Part shown: piece by piece, positions 42,903-50,989 of the stretch | How positions within the stretch are numbered: position 1 is the stretch's first letter | How the letters are laid out: each line of letters starts with the position of its first letter | Source: Aliidiomarina sp047920995 | GTDB lineage: Bacteria; Pseudomonadota; Gammaproteobacteria; Enterobacterales; Alteromonadaceae | NCBI RefSeq assembly: GCF_047920995.1 | Contig: NZ_JBLRWZ010000010.1 | Location: forward strand, 1-64,000 | Direction: 5' to 3' | DNA length: 64,000 nt | Made by a program: the position numbers and the translations under genes | Notes under the pieces: model-generated | The model's input: the letters and a program-made list of their open reading frames with translations, nothing else | Databases searched by the model: none | Told to the model about the DNA's origin: nothing

Positions 42903-43808
42903 ATGGATATTAAAATCTATCAAGTTGATGCATTTACCGATCGCGTGTTTGGTGGAAATCCTGCAGCTGTTTGCCCTCTTGGCGGTTGGCCAGAAGATGA
43001 GCTGCTGCAAGCTATTGCAGAAGAAAATAATTTATCGGAAACGGCATTTTTTGTGCCCGATGGCAGCCGCTTTCATTTGCGTTGGTTTACCCCAGAAGCG
43101 GAAGTAGATTTGTGCGGCCACGCTACTCTCGCTGCCGCTCACGTGCTATTCCACCATTTACGTTATGGCGAGCCAGAAATTATCTTTCGCACCCGTAGTG
43201 GCGAGTTGCGCGTAGCCTTAACGGAGCAGGGTATTGCAATGGATTTTCCGGCCTCGTTACCTAGGGTGATTGCTATCCCGCCGAAATCGCTGTTAGCAGG
43301 CCTACAATTAACCGATGCTCAGTTGGCTACGGTAAAAGTATTTGCTTCTTATGATTATATTGTGGAGCTGGCTAGCGAGAATGAATTACGTAGGTTAGCC
43401 CCTGATTTTGCGGTATTAAGTGAACTGGATGGCCGTGGTGTTGTGGTTACTGCTCCTGGTAAAGCGCATGATTTCGTAAGCCGTTGCTTTTTCCCTAAAT
43501 TGCGGGTGAATGAAGATCCAGTAACAGGCTCAGCGCATTGTGAATTAGCGCCATTTTGGGCGCAAAAGCTTGGTAAAGAAGAATTACTAGGTGCGCAGTT
43601 ATCTAAGCGTGGTGGCGTAGTGCATTGTAAAATGGTGCGCGAAGCGCCGGTGGCAGAACTAAGCCCAGAACTAAGCCCAGAACTAAGCCCAGAACTAAGC
43701 CCAGAACTCAGTTCGGAAACTGTGAACGAGCGCGTTCAGAGTAAAGATCGGGTGATTCTTAGCGGTAACGCTGCGGATTACATGCAAGGTATGATTAGTA
43801 TTGATTAA
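42903..43808 (+). CDS. PhzF family isomerase/epimerase-like protein
   Basis: A protein of 301 residues with the PhzF fold (diaminopimelate-epimerase-like double domain). Motifs are VDAFTDRVFGGNPAAVCPL at the N-terminus, the catalytic Glu46 in ENNLSETAFF, LCGHATLAAAHVL, and the second-half DPVTGSAHC. Most members have unknown substrates. An unusual Glu-Leu-Ser-Pro repeat is inserted near residues 251-272, between the SKRGG-HCK strand and the final RVILSGNAADYMQG strand. It comes from a 12-bp tandem repeat. No phenazine genes are present. Confidence 0.9.
   Translation: MDIKIYQVDAFTDRVFGGNPAAVCPLGGWPEDELLQAIAEENNLSETAFFVPDGSRFHLRWFTPEAEVDLCGHATLAAAHVLFHHLRYGEPEIIFRTRSGELRVALTEQGIAMDFPASLPRVIAIPPKSLLAGLQLTDAQLATVKVFASYDYIVELASENELRRLAPDFAVLSELDGRGVVVTAPGKAHDFVSRCFFPKLRVNEDPVTGSAHCELAPFWAQKLGKEELLGAQLSKRGGVVHCKMVREAPVAELSPELSPELSPELSPELSSETVNERVQSKDRVILSGNAADYMQGMISID
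43654..43708. repeat. 12-bp tandem repeat inside the phzF-family gene
   Basis: Four perfect copies of CAGAACTAAGCC run from 43654 to 43701 and a partial fifth follows to 43708. They encode a repeating Glu-Leu-Ser-Pro motif. The unit is a multiple of three, so slippage would change loop length without a frameshift. Confidence 0.92.
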
Positions 43809-43809
43809 G

Positions 43810-43825
43810 CCACTCTTCAGAGTGG
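43810..43825 (+). other. Small hairpin after the phzF-family gene
   Basis: CCACTC (43810-43815) pairs with GAGTGG (43820-43825) around TTCA. No T-run follows, so it is at most a weak terminator or mRNA 3'-end stabiliser. Confidence 0.3.
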
Positions 43826-43879
43826 TAGCGCTAACTTTCTTTAATTTTCTCCAGCAATAGTTCGCATAAGGGTAGCAAA

Positions 43880-44824
43880 ATGAAGGTGTTGAAATGGTTC
43901 GGCTTCGGCTTAGTGTTGCTGTTGCTGCTGATATTCGCTTATGTATTTTTTAGCTACAAAATTAATGTGAATGAACACCTCCGATTAAATGATGAGGTAC
44001 GTGCGAATGCGCCAGGTGCGTTTATTGAGCTAACGGATGGTTATACGCACTACCAGTTAACCGGCCCTGATACAGCGCCTACTGTGGTGTTAGTGCATGG
44101 CTTCAGCATTCCGATGGAAATTTGGGGTACAACTCATCGCAGATTGCAAAATGCAGGTTACCGCGTATTGCGTTACGATTTATTTGGCCGAGGGTATTCA
44201 GATCGCCCGCGCACCCAATACACCGGTGAAGTATTTGAACGGCAATTATTAGAATTACTCGATGGTTTAAACATTGAAGGACCGGTAGTGTTAGCTGGGC
44301 TTTCAATGGGTGGGCCTATTGTGATGCGATTTGCCGCCAATCATTCACATCGCGTGCTTGGTACGGTTCTTATTGCACCGCTGCACCAACCGTTGCAGCC
44401 GCCACCCATGCCGGAGCGAATTGGCCATATCATGCTTGGCGCATTTTATGTGCCCAGCATCCAACAAAGTTTTGCGGCGCCTTATTTAACCGCGGAAGAT
44501 GCCCAAGCACTGCAAACAGCCTATTCTGCGCAGAAGGAAATTCGTGGCTTTACTCAAGCACTCACCTCATCGTTTTATGCGTTTAGTGCGCAAGACCACC
44601 GTGAATACTATCGGCAAACACGGGAGTATGGAGTGCCTACAATGTTGGTGTGGGGCACCCATGATAATGTGGTGCCTTACAGCCATGCAGAGGGTGTACA
44701 GAATGATGCATTAGTGGTGCACATGGTTACCGCAGAGGGAGCAGGACATACGCCACATTTGGAGCAACCAGAGCTAGTAAATGGCTACATTTTGGCCTTT
44801 ATTCAAGATTTAACCTTGGAGTAG
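43880..44824 (+). CDS. Membrane-anchored alpha/beta hydrolase
   Basis: A 314-residue hydrolase with an N-terminal transmembrane segment (LKWFGFGLVLLLLLIFAYVFF), so it is probably anchored with the catalytic domain in the periplasm. The fold motifs are VLVHGFSIPMEIWG (oxyanion hole), GLSMGGP with nucleophile S142, the acid in WGTHDNVVPYS and the catalytic His in GAGHTPHLEQPE. It is likely an esterase, lipase-like enzyme or C-C hydrolase, and the substrate is unknown. It is followed by a strong terminator that closes this gene series. Confidence 0.88.
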   Translation: MKVLKWFGFGLVLLLLLIFAYVFFSYKINVNEHLRLNDEVRANAPGAFIELTDGYTHYQLTGPDTAPTVVLVHGFSIPMEIWGTTHRRLQNAGYRVLRYDLFGRGYSDRPRTQYTGEVFERQLLELLDGLNIEGPVVLAGLSMGGPIVMRFAANHSHRVLGTVLIAPLHQPLQPPPMPERIGHIMLGAFYVPSIQQSFAAPYLTAEDAQALQTAYSAQKEIRGFTQALTSSFYAFSAQDHREYYRQTREYGVPTMLVWGTHDNVVPYSHAEGVQNDALVVHMVTAEGAGHTPHLEQPELVNGYILAFIQDLTLE

Positions 44825-44850
44825 TGCGAAGCGCAGTGCCTATGGCCAAC

Positions 44851-44882
44851 AAAAAGGCAGACACGTAGATGTCTGCCTTTTT
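44851..44882. terminator. Bidirectional terminator between the hydrolase and ompW
   Basis: AAAAAGGCAGACA (44851-44863) and TGTCTGCCTTTTT (44870-44882) form a perfect 13-bp stem around CGTAGA. The flanking A and T runs let it serve the hydrolase gene on plus and ompW (ending at 44921) on minus. Confidence 0.92.
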
Positions 44883-44920
44883 CGTGTTAGTACACTATAT
44901 CCAAGAAGCGCTTGCCTGGG

Positions 44921-45619
44921 TTAAATTTTCCAGCGCACACCGAGCATTGCAACTAGCGGATCGATATCCACATTCACGCTCTGTACGCTAGCCCCGTTCA
45001 CTTTTACCTTGCCTGTGGTATCGATAGCCATTTTGCTCACCATAAAGTGTAAGCCAAGCTTTTCGTTTATTTGGTAGTTGAAGCCCGCTTGCATTGCTAA
45101 GCCCCAGGATTCACTTAAACTAAGGCTCACGTTATCGCTACTCGTAGTAACATCTAAAGCGATTAAGGCGCCTTCTAAATCACCACTGATTTTTTCATCA
45201 AAGAATGTAGTGTAATTCAGGCCGATACCAACAAATGGCTGAAAAGTAGCATGTTGAGTAAAGTGGTATTGAGCCAGTAATGTTGGCGGTAAATGCTTCG
45301 TTTTACCAATATTTAAACCATTAATTGGCGAGCCTTTCACTTTCAGATCATGGCTAAATGGCGTAGCGGCTATTAACTGTAATCCGAAATTTTCGTTAAA
45401 CCGGTAATCAAAGGTTAGGCCGAGCTGGGTATTATTGCTCACACTTACGCCCGTTGAGCCCGCAGGTAAGCCTGCTACTGTTTCGATAACGTTTAGGTTA
45501 CTGCTACTTTCATCTGGCATTACGCTGATGGCACCAACGTTTACCGAAAAATCAGCTAGCGCTGGCGCGGCAAGAAAAGAAGACAGGGTAATCGCAAGAA
45601 CAGATAATTTGGTTTTCAT
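44921..45619 (-). CDS. ompW: OmpW family outer membrane protein
   Basis: An eight-stranded outer-membrane beta-barrel of 232 residues. It has a signal peptide (MKTKLSVLAITLSSFLAAPALA) and the family patterns FDYRFNENFGLQLIAATPFSHDL and LPPTLLAQYHF. It has PFVGIGLNYTTFF, and the sequence ends MLGVRWKI with a basic/aromatic C-terminal strand. OmpW forms a hydrophobic channel for small molecules. GGAGAG upstream supports ATG 45619; the longer frame to 45724 runs through the promoter region. Confidence 0.93.
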   Translation of the reverse strand: MKTKLSVLAITLSSFLAAPALADFSVNVGAISVMPDESSSNLNVIETVAGLPAGSTGVSVSNNTQLGLTFDYRFNENFGLQLIAATPFSHDLKVKGSPINGLNIGKTKHLPPTLLAQYHFTQHATFQPFVGIGLNYTTFFDEKISGDLEGALIALDVTTSSDNVSLSLSESWGLAMQAGFNYQINEKLGLHFMVSKMAIDTTGKVKVNGASVQSVNVDIDPLVAMLGVRWKI

Positions 45620-45676
45620 AGTTACTCTCCAGTGTTGGGAACTGGGGCTATTATGAAATGAATTGGCGCGCACATA

Positions 45677-45690
45677 TTGTGCCAGATCAA
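45677..45690 (-). promoter_or_regulatory. Weak FNR-like site upstream of ompW
   Basis: TTGTG-CCAG-ATCAA resembles the FNR consensus TTGAT-N4-ATCAA, with one perfect half and three of five bases in the other. It is about 60-70 bp upstream of the ompW start. E. coli ompW is known to respond to oxygen regulators, but this match alone is weak. Confidence 0.3.
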
Positions 45691-45718
45691 AGATAACCAT
45701 GCACAAAATGTGGAATAG

Positions 45719-45750
45719 CAGCAAAGTTTGCGCTAGCGCAAACTTTGCTG
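45719..45750. repeat. Perfect 32-bp palindrome upstream of ompW
   Basis: The half-site CAGCAAAGTTTGCGCT (45719-45734) is followed without a gap by its exact reverse complement (45735-45750). There is no T-run on either side, so it is not a standard terminator. It lies between the PhoX-type gene (ending at 45807) and ompW (starting at 45619). It could be an operator for a dimeric regulator, or a cruciform/hairpin. Confidence 0.9.
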
Positions 45751-45806
45751 GTTAATGCTCGAGGCGTTACTGCGTTTACGGATACTTAGTGTGCTGCAAA
45801 ACGATA

Positions 45807-47747
45807 TTAGCTGCCGATCACCTTGCTATCGCGATGGCGGATCACCACCGTACTCGAACGCGGGCGAGCGCTCCCACCATCGGGCCAATGGCTAGTGGCT
45901 GCATTTGGTGTGGAGCCTTCTCCAGGATGTTGAACGTTAACGAACATGGTTTTGCGATCGGGCGTAGTAACCACACCGGTAATTTCACAATCAACGGGCC
46001 CAGTTAGAAAGCGTTTTACTACTCGGGTATCGGGGTTGGCTACGAGCATTGCATTATTACCGTAGGTTTCTCCGCCCTGAATTGCACCACTCATATCGGT
46101 TTGAATCCACAGTAATCCGGCTGCATCAAACCATAAACCATCTGGACAGGCATGGTGGTTGCTGGCATCCAGTTCGATAGCGGTATCGCGGGTATATGTG
46201 CCGGGAGCACCGCCGAGCAAGAAAATATCCCATTGGAAACCATTGCTAAGCTCGCGCCAACGAATAATGTGGCCAGCGTAGTTTTCTGCTCGTGGGTTCG
46301 CCGCATCCACTTGAGCACTGGTGCGGCGCGTATTGTTAGTAAGGGTAAAATACACCTCATGGGTAAGCGGATGTACCGCCCCCCATTCGGGACGATCCAT
46401 TTTCGTAGCGCCCATAATATCGGCTGCTAAACGTGTGTTGAGAAGTACATCACCTTGATCGCTGAAGTATTCTCCAGCCGCCACAACACGCGCTGTAAAC
46501 TCTGGTGCGTTGATATCAAGTGGTAACCATTCACCACTACCATCATCGTTAAAACGCGCTACATAAAGTGTACCATGCTCCAGTAAATGTGAGCCGGCGG
46601 TGGCGCGGTAATATGGCTGTGCAGATACAAACTTATAAATGTATTCAAAGCGCGCATCATCACCTGAGTAGGCAACCAAGGGTTTGCCTTCTTCAGCTGG
46701 CGCAAAAACGATGCCTTCGTGCGCAAAACGCCCCAATGCCGTGTGCTTTTTTGGCATGCTTTCTGGGTTGAACGGATCGATTTCGACAATCCAACCAAAG
46801 GTGTTGGCTTCGTTGCGGTAATCATCGAGCGCAGATTCACCCTGTGGGGTAATATCAAAACGTGCATACTCGTCGGCACTTGGCGTTGCGGTTTCCCAGT
46901 AGTAGCGGCCATTTTCTTTGCTAACACCATAACGCGATTGCTCACGGGTATGCGTTTCTTTGTTCACAAAACAGCGTGCCCAGTTCTCTTCGCAGGTTAG
47001 GTATGTACCCCATGGGGTAAAACCATGCGCACAGTTATTTAGGGTGCCTCGGGTATGGGTTCCGTTTGGGCTGTATTTGGTTTGCATTTTACGATGTCCC
47101 GCAGCAGGGCCTACTAACTGCATTGGGGTGCTGCCAGTAATACGGCGATTAAGCGCACTTTGCTGGAGTAATTGCCACTCTCCATTAATTTCCTTGATGT
47201 GCGCTACTGAAATACCATGCGCGGCAATTTCTTTGTGCACTTCCGCTAGTTGCCGCGGCGCTGCTTGTGGCGCATTGGCATGTAAAAATGCTGGATCCAC
47301 ATATTCATGGTTCATTACTAACAAGCCTTCGCTTGAGTTAGTACCAGTGGTGTGGGTATCAATTGGGAAAAAATGCATACCATCATGATGTGAACCAATT
47401 TGTTGTTCTTGGTCGCTACCGGTGTTACTTCCATCACCTGCGTAACTTGGCGCATTTGCGGTGAGTGGGGTACCCCATGGTAAAAATGCACTGGCCAAGT
47501 ATTCTTCCGGCACAATAACGCTATCGCCAAAGGCGACAGGAACCGGTTTAAACGCCATTGCAGGTTGCTGGCGCAATGTGCCTGTAGCACTGGTACATCC
47601 GGCCACGAAAGCTGTTGCCGCTATAGCTGCACCGCCTTGAAGAAACCGGCGGCGGCTGATGTTCACATTGATCACATCAGCAAAGTTGCGGTTTGCAGAG
47701 AAGTTTGTTTGCGGATCTGCATCATTAATATCGAATTTTATAGGCAT
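45807..47747 (-). CDS. phoX: PhoX-type (DUF839) Tat-exported phosphatase
   Basis: A protein of about 646 residues with a twin-arginine signal: SRRRFLQGG at about residues 31-39 followed by AAIAATAFVAGC, which also contains a lipobox-like cysteine. The rest is a DUF839/PhoX beta-propeller, with NHEYVDPAF, NNCAHGFTPWGTYLTCEENW, RFAHEGIVFAP, CPDGLWFDAAGLLWIQTDMS and the C-terminal FTPDRKTMFVNVQHPGE-like segment. PhoX is a calcium/iron-dependent alkaline phosphatase. The ATG at 47747, with GGGAA upstream, begins just before the Tat signal. A longer frame to 48161 is antisense to the next gene and rejected. A PHO-box-like site lies upstream. Confidence 0.9.
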   Translation of the reverse strand: MPIKFDINDADPQTNFSANRNFADVINVNISRRRFLQGGAAIAATAFVAGCTSATGTLRQQPAMAFKPVPVAFGDSVIVPEEYLASAFLPWGTPLTANAPSYAGDGSNTGSDQEQQIGSHHDGMHFFPIDTHTTGTNSSEGLLVMNHEYVDPAFLHANAPQAAPRQLAEVHKEIAAHGISVAHIKEINGEWQLLQQSALNRRITGSTPMQLVGPAAGHRKMQTKYSPNGTHTRGTLNNCAHGFTPWGTYLTCEENWARCFVNKETHTREQSRYGVSKENGRYYWETATPSADEYARFDITPQGESALDDYRNEANTFGWIVEIDPFNPESMPKKHTALGRFAHEGIVFAPAEEGKPLVAYSGDDARFEYIYKFVSAQPYYRATAGSHLLEHGTLYVARFNDDGSGEWLPLDINAPEFTARVVAAGEYFSDQGDVLLNTRLAADIMGATKMDRPEWGAVHPLTHEVYFTLTNNTRRTSAQVDAANPRAENYAGHIIRWRELSNGFQWDIFLLGGAPGTYTRDTAIELDASNHHACPDGLWFDAAGLLWIQTDMSGAIQGGETYGNNAMLVANPDTRVVKRFLTGPVDCEITGVVTTPDRKTMFVNVQHPGEGSTPNAATSHWPDGGSARPRSSTVVIRHRDSKVIGS

Positions 47748-47797
47748 GATTGGTTCCCTTTCTCGGGGCTTCATATTAAACGTCAGCCAACATTGAG

Positions 47798-47819
47798 AGT
47801 GTATAAAGATAGATACACT
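47798..47819. promoter_or_regulatory. Inverted repeat in the phoX/pxp divergent region
   Basis: AGTGTAT (47798-47804) and ATACACT (47813-47819) form a perfect inverted repeat around eight bases. It sits between the PHO-box-like site and the phoX start, at the expected position of the core promoter. It may be a second regulator site. Confidence 0.4.
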
Positions 47820-47832
47820 ACAGCACATAGCG

Positions 47833-47850
47833 GTTACATTTTTATGACAA
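47833..47850 (-). promoter_or_regulatory. PHO-box-like PhoB site upstream of phoX
   Basis: On the minus strand TTGTCATAAAAATGTAAC matches the 18-bp PHO-box consensus CTGTCATAAAACTGTCAT at 14 positions, including the whole TGTCATAAAA core. It is 86 bp upstream of the phoX start and in the right orientation. This supports phosphate-starvation control of the phosphatase. Confidence 0.6.
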
Positions 47851-48006
47851 TCATAAGGGTGTATGCCTGTTAACGGTTTACTCGCAGTACTTCGTGCAGT
47901 GCAGCCCATTACTATAGCTTTTGGGGTTTCTGCTACTATGGTCTGGTTTGTATATTTTTGCGCATCTGGCATTATCATGAGTAGCACAACAATGAATGGA
48001 TAATTT

Positions 48007-48408
48007 ATGAACATACAACGCGTTATTGCTTTGGTTACTGCCCCAGTTGGGTTGCTTTTTTTACTCTCAGATCCACAAAGTTTGTTACGTTTTATCGCCA
48101 GTACAGGGCTAAACTGGTACCAAGTGTTTAACCCGATTGCATGGGGCATTATTTTAGGCACAGCCGCAGGATTATTGCGGTTTCATCAAGTGCAGAAATT
48201 TGCGGTGTGGGGTACCTATGCAGCTACTGCCCTTACTACTTTTGGTGCGGTAGGTACCATTGCCATCTATTTTGAGCACCGTTTGTGGTATTTGGGGTGG
48301 CCCACCATGTGGGTTGCAGCCTTAGGAATTGGTATTTATTCATTCTTTTTGATGCAACTTCGCTTTGCAGAGAAATTTCAAAAAGACAGTGAGGAAGATA
48401 GTGAGTAA
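48007..48408 (+). CDS. Unrecognised small membrane protein of the pxp operon
   Basis: A 133-residue protein with about four hydrophobic helices (roughly 5-22, 38-56, 65-86 and 95-115) and a charged, acidic C-terminal tail. I do not recognise the family. Its last eight bases overlap the GTG start of pxpA, so it is translationally coupled to 5-oxoprolinase. Context suggests a role in the same pathway, perhaps membrane-linked. At this size it would be an unusual transporter on its own. Confidence 0.7.
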   Translation: MNIQRVIALVTAPVGLLFLLSDPQSLLRFIASTGLNWYQVFNPIAWGIILGTAAGLLRFHQVQKFAVWGTYAATALTTFGAVGTIAIYFEHRLWYLGWPTMWVAALGIGIYSFFLMQLRFAEKFQKDSEEDSE

Positions 48409-49162
48409 GCGTATTTTACTCAATAGTGATTTAGGCGAAGGCTTCGGCGCTTGGCGCATGGGTGAAGATAGCCTGATCATGCCGTATATCGATTGTGCCA
48501 ATATCGCCTGCGGTTTTCATGCGGGCGACCCACTCATTATGCAAAACACAGTATCTGCTGCGGTTAAGCACGGCGTGCAAATTGGTGCACATCCAGCGTA
48601 CCCGGATTTAGTTGGGTTTGGCCGCCGCTCGATGGCGCTACAGCCAGCTGAAGTAGAAGCCTTAGTGATGTACCAGATTGGTGCATTAGCGGCATTCTGT
48701 AGCGCTGCAGGCACTGCAGTTGCCTATGTAAAGCCGCATGGTGCGTTGTATCACGATATGCTGAAGAACGATGCTTTGTTTGCCGCAGTAGTGCGCGCAG
48801 TTAAGCAGGCAAGCAGCGGTGCGAGTAAACCACTGCCGCTAGTGATGCTGGCTAAGGTAGATGCTAGCCATTGGCAAAAAATGGCTAGTGAGTATGGCGT
48901 AGAGCTATGGTTTGAAGGCTTTGCCGATCGTGCCTACAACAATGATGGTACCTTAGTAGCCCGCACTCAGCCCGGTGCCGTAATTCACGAGCCAGAGGCA
49001 ATGTTGAAGCAGGCATTACAATTTGCCGAGCAGAGCGAGATAACTACCATTAACGGGCAACGATTAGCGCTGCATATTGATACCTTATGCGTGCATGGCG
49101 ACACCCATGAAGCATTAGCAGCGGTGCAAGCAATTCGCAGCCATGCTGCATTTGCGAAATAG
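48401..49162 (+). CDS. pxpA: 5-oxoprolinase subunit A (LamB/YcsF family)
   Basis: A 253-residue subunit of the PxpABC ATP-dependent 5-oxoprolinase, which opens the 5-oxoproline (pyroglutamate) ring to glutamate. Family motifs are LLNSDLGEGFGAW at the N-terminus, NIACGFHAGDP, GAHPAYPDLVGFGRR, YVKPHGALYHDM and the C-terminal CVHGDTHEAL. GTG 48401 is preferred because SKRILLNSDLGEG is the family N-terminus and GAGG lies upstream. An in-frame ATG at 48365 lies deep in the previous gene. Confidence 0.93.
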   Translation: MSKRILLNSDLGEGFGAWRMGEDSLIMPYIDCANIACGFHAGDPLIMQNTVSAAVKHGVQIGAHPAYPDLVGFGRRSMALQPAEVEALVMYQIGALAAFCSAAGTAVAYVKPHGALYHDMLKNDALFAAVVRAVKQASSGASKPLPLVMLAKVDASHWQKMASEYGVELWFEGFADRAYNNDGTLVARTQPGAVIHEPEAMLKQALQFAEQSEITTINGQRLALHIDTLCVHGDTHEALAAVQAIRSHAAFAK

Positions 49163-49186
49163 CGTTTTATTTACATTGAGGTAAAC

Positions 49187-49948
49187 ATGAGTTCAACCGG
49201 GCAATTTACCACACGGCCAGAAGTAACCTTTGCAATTGCTGGGGTAGATGCTTTATTGCTACAGTTTGATCAGCAACTTGATCCATGTATGCCGGGTTTT
49301 CTCGCCAATATCCGGCAAACAATTTTGCGCGAGCATGGTGATGTAGTGCAGGAAGTAGTGCCTTCGTATGCCAGTTTGTTGGTGTATTACGAACCACGGT
49401 TAGTGCGCACGTATGATTTACAGCAACTGTTGGAAGTAGTAGTAAATGATACGCCTTGGCTATGTAGTGTGTGGTCTGTTGATACCGAAGCACCAGGAAA
49501 GCTTGTGGAAGTACCGGTATGGTATTTTCCTGAGGGGCATAATACTGCACCTGTAAATGATATGGCCGCTATTTGTAAGCACACAGGTTTAAGCCAAGAA
49601 AAGGTTATTGCCGAGCATAGTGGGATTGATTATCAAGTATATGCACTTGGTTTTGCGCCGGGCTTTGCTTATTTAGGCCGAGTAGCCGAGTGTTTGGAAA
49701 TGCCGCGTTTAGCTAAGCCGCGGCAACATGTGCCAGCCGGCAGTGTAGGGATTGCTGAGCAACAAACAGCGGTTTATCCGCAAGCATCTCCCGGCGGTTG
49801 GAATATTTTGGGATTAAGCCCCTTTCAGTGGTTTAACCCTAATTCTAAACCAATGACACCTGTACAAGTGGGTGATCGAATTCGTTTTAACGCCATTAGT
49901 GAGGCCGAATATAAGCAACTGTTGCAAGCGCAAGGAGGCCAATCGTGA
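49187..49948 (+). CDS. pxpB: 5-oxoprolinase subunit B (KipI family)
   Basis: A 253-residue subunit with the allophanate-hydrolase subunit 1 fold. Motifs are VVQEVVPSYASLLVYYEP, then EVPVWY and YQVYALGFAPGFAYLGRV, with the C-terminal PRLAKPRQHVPAGSVGIAEQQTAVYPQASPGGWNILG in short motif blocks. With PxpC it forms the catalytic complex; Bacillus KipI also inhibits sporulation kinase. It is 24 bp after pxpA and overlaps pxpC (GTGA). Confidence 0.93.
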   Translation: MSSTGQFTTRPEVTFAIAGVDALLLQFDQQLDPCMPGFLANIRQTILREHGDVVQEVVPSYASLLVYYEPRLVRTYDLQQLLEVVVNDTPWLCSVWSVDTEAPGKLVEVPVWYFPEGHNTAPVNDMAAICKHTGLSQEKVIAEHSGIDYQVYALGFAPGFAYLGRVAECLEMPRLAKPRQHVPAGSVGIAEQQTAVYPQASPGGWNILGLSPFQWFNPNSKPMTPVQVGDRIRFNAISEAEYKQLLQAQGGQS

Positions 49949-50871
49949 TCGGATTTCGAGTGGTGAAAAGTGGCATCCTCGCACTAGTACAAGACACCGG
50001 GCGCCTTGGTTATCAGCATCTAGGCGTTACTCGGGGCGGGCCGCTTGATGCAAAATCGGCATACTGGGCGAATCGCTTGTTGAATAATCCAGCCGATGCT
50101 GCAGTGCTGGAAATCACCGCTGGTGGGGTAGAACTCGAATCACGAACGCAAACCATGGTTGCGGTTACCGGAGGTGATTTAAACCTTACCGTTAATGGTG
50201 AACCACAAGTGCCGTGGCAGAGCTTTTGGGTACGCCAAGGTGATCGATTAAAATTTGCTACTCCACGTTATGGTTTTCGTGCTTATTTAGCGGTAAGTGG
50301 TGGTTTGCAATCAAAACCGATACTCGGCAGCAGAGCTACAGTGCAGCGCGATCACCTGGGCGGCATTCATGGCAATGGTGAACCTTTAAAGGTTGGCGAT
50401 GAGTTACCCTGTAAGCATTTAGCAGAAGAGGAAATTAGCCGGCAAATTCCGCAGCAGTATTTACCGCAAATCAGCCAAAATATAACCTTACACTTAATTC
50501 CGGGGTATCAACAGCACTTGTTTAGCAAAGCGGCCTGGCAGAAATTTTGGGGCAGCGAGTTTTCACTCAGTACACATAGTAACCGCATGGGCGCACGGTT
50601 ATTTGGGCCAGCGCTGGAAACCCCGCAAGATACCATTCTTTCTGAAGGGGTTAGCTATGGAGCGGTGCAGGTACCACCAGACGGGCAACCGATTATTATG
50701 TTGGAAGATCGGCAAACTCTGGGTGGCTATCCCAAGCTAGGCAATATCCTACCGTTAGATGGTTTTGTACTGGCTCAATGTATGCCTGGGGCGAAAATAC
50801 GCTTTCAACCGCTTAGCCTCGCAGAAGGGCAGCAACAAATGCGCAGATATCTTCGCTTTTTCGGCTTGTAA
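49945..50871 (+). CDS. pxpC: 5-oxoprolinase subunit C (KipA, biotin-dependent carboxyltransferase-like)
   Basis: A 308-residue subunit with the allophanate-hydrolase subunit 2 fold. Motifs are VQDTGRLGYQHLGVTRGGPLD near the N-terminus, AVTGGDLNLTVNG, RAYLAVSGGL and the late SNRMGARLFGP and VQVPPDGQPIIMLEDRQTLGGYP. It starts at GTG 49945, overlapping the pxpB stop as GTGA. It completes the pxpABC operon. Confidence 0.93.
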   Translation: MIGFRVVKSGILALVQDTGRLGYQHLGVTRGGPLDAKSAYWANRLLNNPADAAVLEITAGGVELESRTQTMVAVTGGDLNLTVNGEPQVPWQSFWVRQGDRLKFATPRYGFRAYLAVSGGLQSKPILGSRATVQRDHLGGIHGNGEPLKVGDELPCKHLAEEEISRQIPQQYLPQISQNITLHLIPGYQQHLFSKAAWQKFWGSEFSLSTHSNRMGARLFGPALETPQDTILSEGVSYGAVQVPPDGQPIIMLEDRQTLGGYPKLGNILPLDGFVLAQCMPGAKIRFQPLSLAEGQQQMRRYLRFFGL

Positions 50872-50989
50872 GCTGAGCGTATTATTGCGATCATAAGCGC
50901 CATTTTTAAGAACAGGATTGCTGTTCAGAATTACTGCGCTGTTTGCTAGCGAACGTATCGCAACTATATAGATTTTGGAGAATACTTGA

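Noticed and set aside
42903..43808. Phenazine biosynthesis gene
   Set aside because: No other phz genes are present, and PhzF-family proteins are widespread with other or unknown roles.
47748..48161. N-terminal 138-residue extension of the PhoX-type gene
   Set aside because: The extension runs antisense across the small membrane protein gene at 48007 and the divergent promoter region. The Tat signal begins after the ATG at 47747, which has its own ribosome-binding site.
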